From Adiantum capillus-veneris (taxonomy: Eukaryota; Streptophyta; Polypodiopsida; Polypodiales; Pteridaceae), in assembly GCA_014529385.2 (NCBI GenBank), contig CM043962.1, positions 84,407,621-84,471,620 on the forward strand: a DNA stretch of 64,000 nt, in the 5' to 3' direction. The translations under genes were made by a program, and so were the position numbers. The notes under the pieces were generated by a model. That model saw nothing but the letters and a program-made list of their open reading frames with translations, did no database searches and was not told the DNA's origin. Shown here one piece after another: positions 22,954-33,600 of this stretch (position 1 is its first letter; the number at the start of each line of letters is the position of its first letter).

Positions 22954-23880
22954 GGGACATGACAGGGCCACTATTGTTCTACAAGATAGTGAAGGGCTTC
23001 TAAATGAAGTTACCAACTATCTTAATGCTCGATATGTATCAGCATCTGAGGCTATCTGGAGGATATTTGGTTTTGACATGCATCAAGAGAAACCTGACAT
23101 ACAACGGCTCCAAGTTCACTTGCCTCATCAAAATCAAGTCATCTTCAACGACAGAGAGACTGTACAGAGTGTGGTGGAGAGAGAGGTCAGCAAAAAGACA
23201 ACACTCACTGAGTGGTTTGTTGCAAATCAAAAATATCTAGAGGCCAACGATTTATTGTACATAGACTTCCCAACAAAGTGGATTTGGAAGCACGCAAGTA
23301 GAACATGGACTCAAAGACAGATTGGTGACATGATTGGAAGAATGTACCACATTGTTCCCAATGCTAGAGATTTGTACTATTTGCGTATGTTACTCAACAT
23401 GTGCAAAGGATGTAAGTCTCTTGAGGATATTAGAACCTTCAATGGACAAGTATATGACACATTTAAAGAAGCATGTAATGCACGAGGATATTGCAAGTTG
23501 ATGATGAATGGTTTCTTTGTTTGGAGGAAGCTTCTTTTCAACAAACAGGGCAACAATTATGCCTACTGTTTGTAGTCATTTTGGTTTTTTGTGATCCGAT
23601 ACATCTTGGTGCATTGTGGAATCGCTTCTGTAAGGAGCTTTCTGAGGACCATGTATATCATATGAGGGTTCGCACAATTGATGCGCATATCTGTGAACAC
23701 ATGGCAAAAAACCATGCTTTGTCAAACTTAGAGACAATGCTTCAACACTATGGAAAGAGGCTCTCGGATTATTTTGGAATGCCCCAGGTGGATCACACAT
23801 TGAAAATTATGAGGGAGCATGGAGTGCTTGCTGAAGAGTTCATGTATAACAAAGAGGAACAAAGAGTATTGTCTGCTCAA
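22946..23880 (+). pseudogene. Helitron Rep-helicase linker
   Basis: Frame 22946-23575 continues the element: RYVSASEAIWRIFGFDMH, VQRLQVHLPHQN-like wording, TLTEWFVAN, then IGRMYHIVPNARDLYYLRMLLN, a block that in Helitrons joins Rep to helicase. A frame change near 23560 leads to the next piece (HLGALWNRFCKELSEDH, and an ALSNLETML block). The YYLRMLL and DIRTFNGQVYDTFKEAC stretches are very characteristic of Helitron proteins. Confidence 0.85.
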
Positions 23881-25298
23881 ATGGGATCATCTTTCAATGT
23901 TGGACAAAGGGAAGCTTACAATCGGGTTTTACAAGCAGTTGACATGAGGATGGACCAGGTGGAACAGGAAAGACTTATCTCACAATGCATTGCTCTCTCG
24001 GATACGTGGAGAGTCCAAAGTTTCTTTGGCATGTGCATCATCCGGTATTGCAGCACAACTTCTCGACAACGGAAGGACTGCACACTCTAGATTCAAGATC
24101 CGTATTGATATAACTTCTAAGTCCACATGTAACATTAAAGTAAATAGACAGCTTGCTGAGCTGTGCGAATAAGTTCACTGATCATATGGGATGAAGCCCC
24201 CATGGCTCATAGACACGCTTTTGAGGCTCTTGATAAGACACTAAGGGATGCCATGCAAATTAACATGTTGTTTGGTGGAAAGGTTCTCCTCCTAGGTGGT
24301 GATTTCAGACAGATATTACCTGTTGTGCGTAAAGGAGGAAGAGCAGACATTGTTAATGCATCTTTGTGCCACTCATACATTTGGCAAAGTACATAAATCA
24401 TGCATCTAACACAAAATATACGAGTGGTCAATTGTTTCAGTAATGTTATTGAAAGAGAGTTTGTGCAATGGACACTTGATATTGGTAATGGCGATGTTTG
24501 TGATGGGGACATACTTGATAATGTGGTTTTGCCGGCCTACATGATGCTACCACAAAATAATTTGCAAGCATTGATTGCTTGCATATATGGAGAGCTTGAA
24601 ACACTCTCTTGCCATGCAACCTTTTTCAAGGATAGAGAAATTTTGGCTTCACGGAACAAGGAGGTGGTGCTATAAACAATTTGGGCTTGCAGAAATTTCC
24701 TGGTACTTATAAGGAATATGTCAGTGTAGACTTAGTGTGTGAATCAAATTGTGATAGCATTTTATTCACAAGTGAGTTTGTAAATAGTTTAGATCTTGGG
24801 GGAGGTTTTCCACCGCATGTTTTACAATTGAAACAGAATGCTCCAGTTATGTTACTTTGCAATTTGGATCCAAGAAGTGGACTTTGTAATGGGACACACT
24901 TGATTTGTAAGCAATTCCACAGCAAAGTGATTGAAGCAGAAATCATTACAGGGTCACATGCAGGAAATGCAGTGTTCATTCCAAGGATTGATTTTCTCAT
25001 GGGATCTAGAGAAGGTCTCCCTTTTGATTTGAAACGCCACCAATTTCCCCTACGTTGTGCTTTTGGGATGACAATCAACAAGGCACAAGGCCAAACATTG
25101 GGAGTTCTTGGATTGTATCTCCCAACACCTGTTTTCACCCATGGTCAATTGTATGTGGCAATGTCTCGTGTGAGATCCTCTTCTGCCATCAAGGTTGTGG
25201 TTGGTGATAGTCACTTAACAAGCATTAGTAGACATGGAGATCAAAGAACATACACGTCTAACATTGTCTACAAAGAGGTGTTGCAATTGACCTTATGA
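23881..25298 (+). pseudogene. Helitron PIF1-like helicase
   Basis: It would unwind DNA during Helitron replication. The entry block FNVGQREAYNRVLQAV lies at 23891-23940. The Walker A motif GPGGTGKT is present at 23952-23975 but in the +1 frame relative to what precedes it. The next piece is in the frame of 23990-24172 (ACASSGIAAQLLDNGRTAHS), ending in TAA. Walker B is LIIWDEAPMAH from about 24177, followed by GGDFRQILPVVRKG. After another stop come HLTQNIRVVN and, in the frame 24681-25298, MLLCNLDPRSGLCNGT and the terminal FGMTINKAQGQTLG / LYVAMSRVRS motifs. All main SF1B motifs are visible, but in four or more frames. Confidence 0.9.
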
Positions 25299-25596
25299 AG
25301 TTAAGTGCATTGATAACAACAATCCATTTCCCCTGCCACTCCCTTGCCATGGGGCTTTATGTGATTGGATACGTTCCATCCAATAAAAAAGCAGGGTGAC
25401 TCTCGCAAGAAGCGATAGAGCGACTATTTCTTTGTCATTTATAAGCGTAGTATGTTCTTATGAATTATAAATGAAACATGGTATAGCCTCAAGCAAGGTA
25501 TATTCGCTAAGAAGCAAAGGACTAAGATTTATTAGTGCTGTTAGATTTATGATTCATGTGCTTTTTGATGAATTTCTAATCCTTTATTATGTATGA

Positions 25597-26075
25597 ATGA
25601 AGATGGATCCTAACGCCTCTGTGACTTACACAGTAGGAAGACGACCTCGCCACGTCCGAGGTAAAATATTGTATATGTGTGTTTGTGACATTTTGATACT
25701 TCAAAGAATTTAATTTAAATCTCACAGTCAACAATTATGTATTAGATCCACCATTATGGAGGGGTCCAATCACAGCCATGCAGGTGATTCATCTACTCGA
25801 GGACTTGGATGTAGCAAGGTAACAATTTTGATGTTGATAAAGTAAAGTAATAGCTTTTGTGTATCAAAATATCTATCTATATTAATAGCTTTTTGTTTGG
25901 CTATAGATTACAATATTACCCACAATTCTTGATGGTGGGTATATATCATGCTTCATATGATCCGAGCTTGCTATGCTACATTCAAGTTTCTATTCACAGA
26001 GGATTGAGAACACGTGTCACCATTGCAGAGTTACGCAGAACGTCCAATCAATGCTATATTTGCTCAGAATCTTAG
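25597..26075 (+). CDS. putative three-exon small ORF, function unknown
   Basis: I do not recognise the protein. Exon 1 (25597-25660) starts at an ATG directly preceded by an in-frame TGA. Intron 1 (25661-25727) and intron 2 (25819-25906) are GT...AG, short and T/A-rich. Joining exons 25597-25660, 25728-25818 and 25907-26075 gives 324 nt, exactly 107 codons plus TAG, although the junctions are in phases 1 and 2. The product would begin MKMDPNASVTYTVGRRPRHV and contain NNYVLDPPLWRGPI, QVIHLLEDLDVARLQYYPQF and a final CYICSES. No signal peptide or membrane segment is obvious. It lies 300 bp after the Helitron helicase on the same strand, so it could be a captured host gene piece or an accessory gene. 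A second open frame overlaps the end and continues to 26205 (SLGAWFLRVFVLGSLPP), hinting at a frameshift or an alternative last exon. Confidence 0.45.
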
Positions 26076-26433
26076 TCTCGGTGCTTGGTTCCTACGTGTT
26101 TTTGTGTTAGGATCTCTTCCCCCAGTGATTGGTAGATGTGTTTTACATCGTGGACCATGGGTGGTTCGATACCGCAGTAGGACATGTCGTAGGCTACACT
26201 TTTGAGTGTAGAAAGCTTAAGTCTCTATGCATGTTATATTTTTTAACATGAGAAATATCACTTACTCTGTATGTTAGTGCAAAGTTAGTCTGAAAATATG
26301 TTGTGAAGACTTTTGTTTAGGTTGCTGCATAAAGGTCTTCATGTGAGCTTGCAAATATTCAAATGTTGTCTTCTCAAATGCTTATTCTTTTAAATTAAAT
26401 ATTATATCTTATGAATTTCCAACACATACAGTA

Positions 26434-26436
<3 letters not shown>
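26076..26436. other. no gene recognised beyond the overlapping frame
   Basis: The frame overlapping the small ORF stays open to TGA at 26203-26205. After that the DNA is AT-rich without coding signal up to the CT tract. Confidence 0.5.
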
Positions 26437-26511
<75 letters not shown>

Positions 26512-26539
26512 TGTCTCGCTAAAGAGAGAGAGGGGAAAG

Positions 26540-26586
<47 letters not shown>

Positions 26587-26669
26587 CGGTCTGTCTCTCC
26601 ATCCCTCTGTCTCTCTCTCTCTAGCTAGAGACAGAGAGAGAGCCCAGTACATGGACAACGGAAAAGAGT

Positions 26670-26705
<36 letters not shown>
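26437..26705. repeat. alternating (CT)n and (GA)n tracts, fold-back-prone
   Basis: (CT)n 26437-26508, (GA)n 26541-26584, a CT-rich block 26594-26621 and (GA)n 26673-26705. CT followed by GA on one strand is an inverted repeat, so long hairpins or triplex forms are possible. A CCCAGTACATGGACAACGG stretch at 26642 is a diverged version of the start of the downstream minisatellite unit. Confidence 0.93.
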
Positions 26706-26708
<3 letters not shown>

Positions 26709-26841
26709 CCACCCAGTATGTAGACAAAGGTTTAGTGTAATCCCACCTACAAATTTTGAGATTTACCTCTAAATTTTAAATTTGAAGGAGGAACAACCTA
26801 CAAAATTTGGTGTGCCCTATAGCCCTGATGACTGCGCGCAC

Positions 26842-26892
<51 letters not shown>

Positions 26893-27030
26893 AGAATCCA
26901 CCCAGTATGTAGACAAAGGTTTAGTGTAATCCCACCTACAAATTTTGAGATTTACCTCTAAATTTTAAATTTGAAGGAGGAACAACCTACAAAATTTGGT
27001 GTGCCCTATAGCCCTGATGACTGCGCGCAC

Positions 27031-27118
<88 letters not shown>

Positions 27119-27251
27119 CCACCCAGTATGTAGACAAAGGTTTAGTGTAATCCCACCTACAAATTTTGAGATTTACCTCTAAATTTTAAATTTGAAGGAG
27201 GAACAACCTACAAAATTTGGTGTGCCCTATAGCCCTGATGACTGCGCGCAC

Positions 27252-27337
<86 letters not shown>

Positions 27338-27342
27338 GAGAG
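26706..27342 (+). repeat. three-copy minisatellite with hypervariable (GA)n spacers
   Basis: Three nearly identical unique segments of about 137 bp start at 26706, 26894 and 27116 (AATCCACCCAGTATGTAGAC ... GACTGCGCGCACGCG). Each is followed by a GA tract, of about 50 bp (with a GGGAGGGAG end), 83 bp and 90 bp. The unique parts look almost base-for-base alike, so amplification is recent. Confidence 0.95.
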
Positions 27343-27850
27343 TAATTTGCTTCATCTGTTTTTATGAAATTTGCCAAGAGCAAAAATCTTGAGGGTAATA
27401 GAGGCCATGCCGCCACCGAAGGCGGCGCTGTTTCACTAGTGCCTATAACGTGTCACCGGAGTGTCTCCATCAATGTAAGTGGTGAAAAAAGATTACTAAT
27501 AATAAGAGCATATATTTAATGGCCCCATAACAATTATTGGCCTTTCCAAAGCTAAACGTGTCAACAAGAGAAACGGATTGAAAGGATCCATCTTTGATCA
27601 ACATTAAGGGCACACAACCAGGCACACTATAGAAAACTTTTTCTTGATAGAGAATGTCCAAGAAGAAACCGGTTACCTCCACTAGCTTATCCTCTCAGTT
27701 TCCTTTTTCCATTTTGGGCTCTGTTCATTTGAACAAAGAAAAACTGTGAAGCTCTGTACATAACAAGTATTGTTGAGTATTAGGGCACCCACAATCTAAC
27801 AATGCCCTTTACTTCAAGATTAGACCGCAAACAGGGCACCAAAAAAGGGG

Positions 27851-27910
<60 letters not shown>

Positions 27911-29371
27911 TGTGAACACAATATCCTACAGGAGGTCAAAGTTTTCGTCCTAGCTTACACTCATGTATGGCTCCTACTGCCTCCTCTATATATTATATTC
28001 ATTTCTGCTCAGATTCCCTTGTGGATCTCAAGGCTCAGCCTTTCAAGGACCTCACCCTTTATAAAAGTGCCAAGAGTGGATTTGATCTCAAGGCTTCAGC
28101 TTGTGGAGACCGCTAGCGTTCGGCCTAACCACAAGCGCCAGTAGCTCGTCGTGCTACAGTCAACGATTAGTATTTACACCACAAAAGGAAACTCTGCGCC
28201 TGTTTCTTCCCGCCTCAGCTTCCTGTCCCCCCCCCCCCCCCCCCGTGGGGCCACGCGTCGCCTGTCTCCTCGATGCGTACATAGCCCACTTGCTCCATTC
28301 CTCTCGTCCGCCTCCTCCGTGCTACCTCGAGCCTCGCTGATGTCTCACTGTTTTCGCCTCTGTGCCACGCTGTTGCATCAAGTTAGATTCGCATTATTTT
28401 TGCATTTTATATGATTGGGCACCCCATACTGGAAATGATGGTAGGCCATACAATCCCAATACAATCCAAAGAAACAACGAGCAAAAGCAAATAAAAGAAG
28501 GCAAGTTGGCCAATTACCACCCTGAAATGTAATATCACCACAACTGCTCCCACTTTGAACACTAACTATTTACATCGAACTTAAACATCCATATAGAAGA
28601 TCAGATGGCCGGGGCCATTCCAACGACTAGTGCATGGATCCTGCACTTTGCAGAGGAGAAAGAAAGCGAAGCATCGCAATTTTCCTTGTCGTCCATTAAT
28701 TTTGCAGAGCTTCGTATGTATTGAATAACCCAGGACAACCCAGACATGGGCACTTCCCACTCTAAAAAAGAAGCGACCTACTGAAAACTCTTGCCATCAG
28801 CACCATCACATGTTTTCCTTCAAAAGTGCCTCTGATTGGCCAATAGTACCGGGAGGCTCCAATGTGCCCGACGAGCTAGCATGCTTAGGATTTCTAGGCC
28901 TTGACCAAAACGGTCCTTTCATAAGCTCTTCAGAAGGAAGTGATCCCTTGACAACTTGCTGAGAGATCCAACTAGGCCTAATGCCACAACACCTCCTCTA
29001 CCATCCATGGATATTGTTCCCACTCGGCCTATCAAAGCTTGTGAATCTCCATCCCAATTTCCCCCACCATCGGCTACTTTGTCTGATCAACCACCTTGAA
29101 CTTTGCCAGTGAATCTTGTGAGTCCACTTGTTGTCCATACCCCAGTTAGCTCATGGGGACATGTGCTTTGCTGGGTGGTGAGAATCAAGGCAGGCCCGCA
29201 GGGGCCTTGTCGAATGATCGAGCCTGTCCAATAAGGCTTCTTTCGGCTACATCAGTTGCTCTCCATGTCAGAGGAGAAATTTCATTGAGGTGAGCACAAA
29301 GGTGGCAAAGCCTTATGTACGCATTTTCAGGGTGAGAAGCAATGGGGCATAAAGGTCGTGCACTGTATTCT
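27343..29371. other. no gene recognised
   Basis: Contains a GA microsatellite (27853-27908) and an 18-base C run (28227-28244). Frames near 28101-28414 are short, proline/serine-rich and lack domains. 29370-29390 is AT-rich and would be the poly(A)-like 3' end of the minus-strand LINE. Confidence 0.6.
27853..27908. repeat. (GA)n microsatellite
   Basis: About 28 GA units. Confidence 0.97.
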
Positions 29372-29692
29372 TTTTTTTATATATTAATTTAGCAAAACTC
29401 ACAATTGTGAGGAATTATATTTATCAACCCAAATAATTACAAGGTCTTGTCATGCTCGTGTTGAGCCATGACATCATCCAGGGACCATATTACAATGGCT
29501 ATCAGGGCAGCCATCACACCCAACTTGCCCCCTTATCCTTGATACAAAGGGTCCCTTATCATGTTCTTTTGAGATCTTTTAATTACCGATAGCCAAGATT
29601 TTCCCCCGTCCTAGGCGTGCCCTCTGCTGTCAACAAAGCCCAAGTAGTCCTAGACCAATCCTCCGAGTGTTGCTTGCATCTGAGCGTCCATA

Positions 29693-30751
29693 TTAGCACT
29701 TTGCTTTCTTGTATAATTTTTGCGAAGCTTGCCACCTCAAGACCTCCTTCAAACACATGGCGGTTCCTTGTCTGCCATGCATTATGTCAGAAGACGTACC
29801 TGACGATTTGAGTGCTGATGAGGATGTCAGATCACTTGAATTCTTCCCTCCAAGGAAGAGATTAGTCTTGTAAAAACTAATTTTCCATGTTCTTTGGACC
29901 CACTTACATATTTTCCCTGCGAGGCGTTTGATAGTTGGGCAATCCATGAAGAGGTGAGCCAGATCTTCACTAGCCAACCTGCATCCCAAGCATCGATCTG
30001 ACCCAATCCCTCTTTCCTGAATCTTCACCCCCGTCGGTAGAGCACCCCAAATTACCTTCCACAAAAATACCTTCATGTGTTGCGGAACCTTTGGCTTCCA
30101 AATGTTCTCCATTAATTGCTCCCACCTTTCCTCCAGCCATTGTTTTTTCCATATCTTGTTAAGGGGGCTAGACCAATTCTTCTTATGCGTCATTGTTTGG
30201 TAGATGTCTTTAGGATGGGGTTTCCAGAAGAGACAGCTTCCGGGCCATTTCCAAGCATTCCAGTCTAGCTCCGAATCACAGATAAGCATCACTATATTGT
30301 CAAGCTCTTTCCTCACTTTGTGGACCAACAAGACCTCCAAGCTATTCAGTTGGTACTGGGTAACTAGAAGGTCAATGGTTTTCCAACTCTTGTTGTCACT
30401 GTCCCAGAAGTGCCCCAGTCTATTCAGACCCTTATTATTCAGCTTCCTCGCTGTCTCTATCCAGTAGGGAATTTGTGGCGGATCTACAACTTTGGAAAGC
30501 CAGGGGGACCAATGCAAAATGGAGTTCTTGAAGTACCTGGTTTTTTCCTCCCACTTTAAGACTCCTGCTATTCTATTGCATTTTCTTACCAATTCTCTTG
30601 TGCTGCCCCCCAGTCTTAGGGTAGTCCACGTCGGGGCTAACAGCTTGTCATGAAACTCCACCCCTCTCCACTTTCCCCCTTTCGAGCCAAGTTTAGCTGC
30701 TTCTATCATATCTTTGATCATGACAGCCCAAACTTGATCCTGTTTAGCCAA
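29693..30751 (-). pseudogene. LINE ORF2 C-terminal region with zf-RVT
   Basis: This 352-codon frame is the well preserved tail of ORF2. It starts in the connecting region (KWRGVEFHDKLLAPTW, HWSPWLSKVV, LNNKGLNRLGHFWD) and ends in a zf-RVT domain near residues 220-280: PKVPQHMKVFLWKVIWG, then CLGC, EDLAHLFMDCP, giving a Cys/Cys/His/Cys set. The domain is typical of plant L1 and non-LTR RT proteins and probably binds nucleic acid. The fragment at 307-735 corresponds to the first third of this frame. Confidence 0.9.
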
Positions 30752-30903
30752 GGAAACAACGAATTTGGCGCATCAAGCTTCTGCATGGTCCACAGGGTTG
30801 AGAATTTCGAGGCCTCCTTGGTTCACCGGCTGAGCAACTGATTCCCAACGGGCCCATTGCCATGGCCTGGAAGATTTCGTGTTGTTTTTCCATAAAAACC
30901 TTT

Positions 30904-32588
30904 TCACTGTTTTAAGAACTCTTTCCAGTGACACTTAGCCATCTTGAGAATCGGGCTAGTGAAGGCAATATAAGGAATCATAAAGGCATTTATCACTTTT
31001 ATCCGACTTGGGAATGGGAGAAGAGCATACTCCCACCTACTCATTTTTGTTTTGATTTTTTCAAGCACCCACTCAAATCTTTGCTTGTGAGTTACGTCCA
31101 CCCCCAAGGGGGCTCCCAGATGTCTGAAGATATTCCCTTTTGTGACAATCTCCCCCGACCAGTCAGAAGGGTCAAATGAGTCATTTTCCAATAGGGAGAT
31201 CAGCCTTGACTTCTCTATATTACACTGGGACCCCGAAGCTACCGAGAATATTTGTACAATCTCCAGAGCTTTCATGATGACCTGGGGGCACGCCTTCAAG
31301 AAGAGGAGAGAGTTGTTTGAAAAAGTTTTGCTAGGAGTTGGCTATTTCCTGGCAAAGCCAGGCCTTGCAACTCCCCTCGTTCTGCACTAGCTTCGAGCTT
31401 CGTGATTAAAGGATGTGATCCTATGGCAAAAAGTAGGGGGGCCAGAGGGCATCCCTGCTTAATAGAACTTTTGACCTCAAAAGAGCCCACAACTCTATCG
31501 TTGAATAGGAGCTCTGACTGGCTTCTAGCTCCCAGTACACTTACCAGACGACAAAGGTGCGGCCCAAATCCCAGAGCTTCCATGACGGCTTCTATACATG
31601 TCCATGTTATTCTGTCATAGGCCTTATCCAGGTCCAACTGTAGCAGTACACACTCTTGCTTTGTGACAGTTGTGTACTCGATGCCCACCATTGCTGCCAG
31701 GATGTTATCGTAAATGGAGCTTTCTTTGATGAATCCATGTTGATGGGGAGAGATGATCTTGTTTAGTAAGGGGGCTAGTATGAGGGCTACAGCTTTAGCA
31801 ATAATTTTGTAGGCCACCGACATCATTGTTATAGGGCGCCGGTGTTTCATTTGAGAGCAACAGATCTGTTTGGGGATGGGTTTGATAAGCCCTCTCTTTA
31901 CACTTCTCTCCAACGACCCTTCGACAATGGCTTTATTGTCCAGCCTTGTGATTGGGACCTTGAGATCATCCCAAAATTCTCTATAGAATTCCACCGTCAT
32001 CCCATCCCAACCAATGGACTTTTCCTTACCTAGGGCTTGCAATGCCAGTGAACATTCGTCTTCAGAAAATGCCCTTTCCAAGAAATTAGCTTCTGAGTGG
32101 GGAATCTTCTTCTTAACACTCTGACGTAAGGACCCTTTGGCTTCTTCCACTTTTTGGGATTGGATCTCTGGCCGTCCAATGATTTGACTAAGATAGCTCA
32201 GCATCCGACCAGCCATCTCATCTTGGTTCTGAACTGTTGTCCCTTTCTCATCATCGAGCGAGCGGACGTGGCCTCGGCTCTTCTTGATTTTTAAAGCCCT
32301 AAAAAAGTGAGCTTGATTAGAGGCTTCAGGTTGAAGGGAAGTCTCCCTGGAGAGAAGCCTTGCCTTTATGATATCTTCTAGCTGCTGCTCATTAGCAAGG
32401 TTAGGTTTGGCTTCAAGCCATTTCTTGTGCTCATCCTCAGTAGCAAGCCCATTGGCATTTTTGTAGGTAAGCACGTGTACCTCCGCTGTAAGATGCAGAA
32501 GGTGTTCCTCCCTAGCTTTCTTGATTTGGGGGCCCGGCCGCCCGAGGTTTTGATTGCTTTTTGGATGCTCCGAGCAAAGAGGTCCCAC
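30904..32588 (-). pseudogene. LINE ORF2 reverse transcriptase
   Basis: The 430-codon frame 31296-32588 contains ALGKEKSIGWDGMTVEFY, RGLIKPIPK, HRRPITMMSVAYKIIAKA and HQHGFIKESSIYDNI, palm motif A LQLDLDKAYDRITW with its catalytic Asp, and motif B SIKQGCPLAPLLFAI. At the motif C position, near 31310-31320, the reading shifts by one base and gives F-x-N-N-SLLFL where active relatives have F-A-D-D-SLLFL. Both catalytic aspartates are therefore asparagine codons. The remainder (30904-31299) has LGAPLGVDVTHK and the thumb-like RWEYALLPFPSRIKVINAF block. Confidence 0.93.
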
Positions 32589-32737
32589 GCATTGTGTTTG
32601 TTGAGGTCGACATCTTTTTGAGCTTACCTAGTGCTTTCTTGGTTATATTCCTGAAAAGAGGGTCTTTGAATAGGTGTGCCCCTGTTACTAACAATTTTTT
32701 CCCACCTCTTGGGGTCTGCTCCTCCCTTGTATTCTTC

Positions 32738-33459
32738 TTAAAATGAATGTGCAGAGGTGTGTGATCCGATAGGCCTTTTGTTGGGACTACCTTCATCTCC
32801 ATCAACGACGGTATCCAGTCCACTTGGTGTGAGCAATAGCATATTTGTCCAGCCTAGAGGCAGTGCGGGAATACTGAAGGCTTGTGTAGAAGTGGTGAAC
32901 CCGGGCGTGCTGTTCCATGGGCCAATTTCCCATAAGTCGATCATCGCCCATTTTTCGCACAAACTGTGCCATTTAGACCTTTCCGAGCCAGCCAGCATAC
33001 TGGAGGATCCTGTTCTATCCCTGCTCTTTTCTACCATATTGAAGTCGCCAACCAACAACCACTCACCTTCTATAGGAGTATCTCTAAGATGCATCCATAG
33101 TTTAGCTCTGTCTTTTGCATTGCAAGGGCCATACACATTCACAATGGTGAAGGGATACCCTTCCCACCGGATTCTAATCCCCAGGATCCTGCCGGATGGG
33201 TGGTTTAGAACCAACTTTGGCTCCAATTCTCTGTCTACAATGCTTAGGATGCCACTGAAACCGTTACTTCCTTCTCCATAGAATACTAGTTTCTTTCCTA
33301 GCGCCTGCTTTCTCTTGCTATGGGCATCTAAGTGGTGTTCCTAGATGGCCCAGCAGTTGACTGCCTTCTCCTTTTTAATTTCTCCCAGAATAGGGTACTC
33401 TTCTTACGGGTTTTCAACCCCTTTACGTTCCAAGATTGGATAGTGAGAGACTCCATCAT
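32738..33459 (-). pseudogene. LINE ORF2 AP endonuclease domain
   Basis: It would nick chromosomal DNA to prime reverse transcription. Starting at the ATG at 33459, the frame reads LTIQSWNVKGLKTRKKS, the usual opening of plant L1 endonucleases, and soon hits a stop. KLVFYGEGSNGFSGILS and then the frame 32738-33226 follow with FTIVNVYGP and WLLVGDFNMVEKSRDR, the catalytic GDFN block. A further frameshift near 32820 puts the closing SDHTPLHI motif (catalytic His) in the frame of 32512-32823. All main blocks are present, but in three frames. Confidence 0.9.
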
Positions 33460-33600
33460 TAATGAGGGGTTCATTGGGAAAGCGGAACGAATTCTTCAGC
33501 ATCCGAATCATCCCCCCCCTCCCTCTCCTTGGTCTTAGGAGAATCCGGGGGTTTGAAGTCTGGGGATTTGTTTTCTTTTAGCCTTGGTCACTACAAGCCT

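Larger units (their letters stand above)
20678..25298 (+). mobile_element. Helitron (RepHel-type) coding core, broken
   Basis: A plus-strand series of frames carries the Helitron N-terminal domain, the Rep nuclease block and a PIF1-like helicase in canonical order. Element ends (5' TC, 3' hairpin and CTRR) were not found, so the coordinates cover only recognisable coding sequence. Introns or decay may explain frame changes between pieces. Internal stops and at least three frameshifts suggest it is non-autonomous. Confidence 0.85.
29372..33600 (-). mobile_element. L1-type LINE, 5'-truncated
   Basis: On the minus strand this runs from an ORF1 end (acidic DDSDAEEFVPLSQ then stop, near 33490) through ORF2 (start ATG at 33459) with endonuclease, reverse transcriptase and zf-RVT tail, to an A-rich end (8 A on the minus strand near 29372-29380). 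ORF1 is otherwise missing, so the copy is 5'-truncated, typical of LINE insertion. Several frameshifts and catalytic changes show that it is dead. Target duplications were not identified. Confidence 0.9.

Noticed and set aside
26706-27342. CRISPR-like array
   Set aside because: Units are 137 bp with GA spacers, only three copies, no cas genes, plant context; it is a minisatellite.
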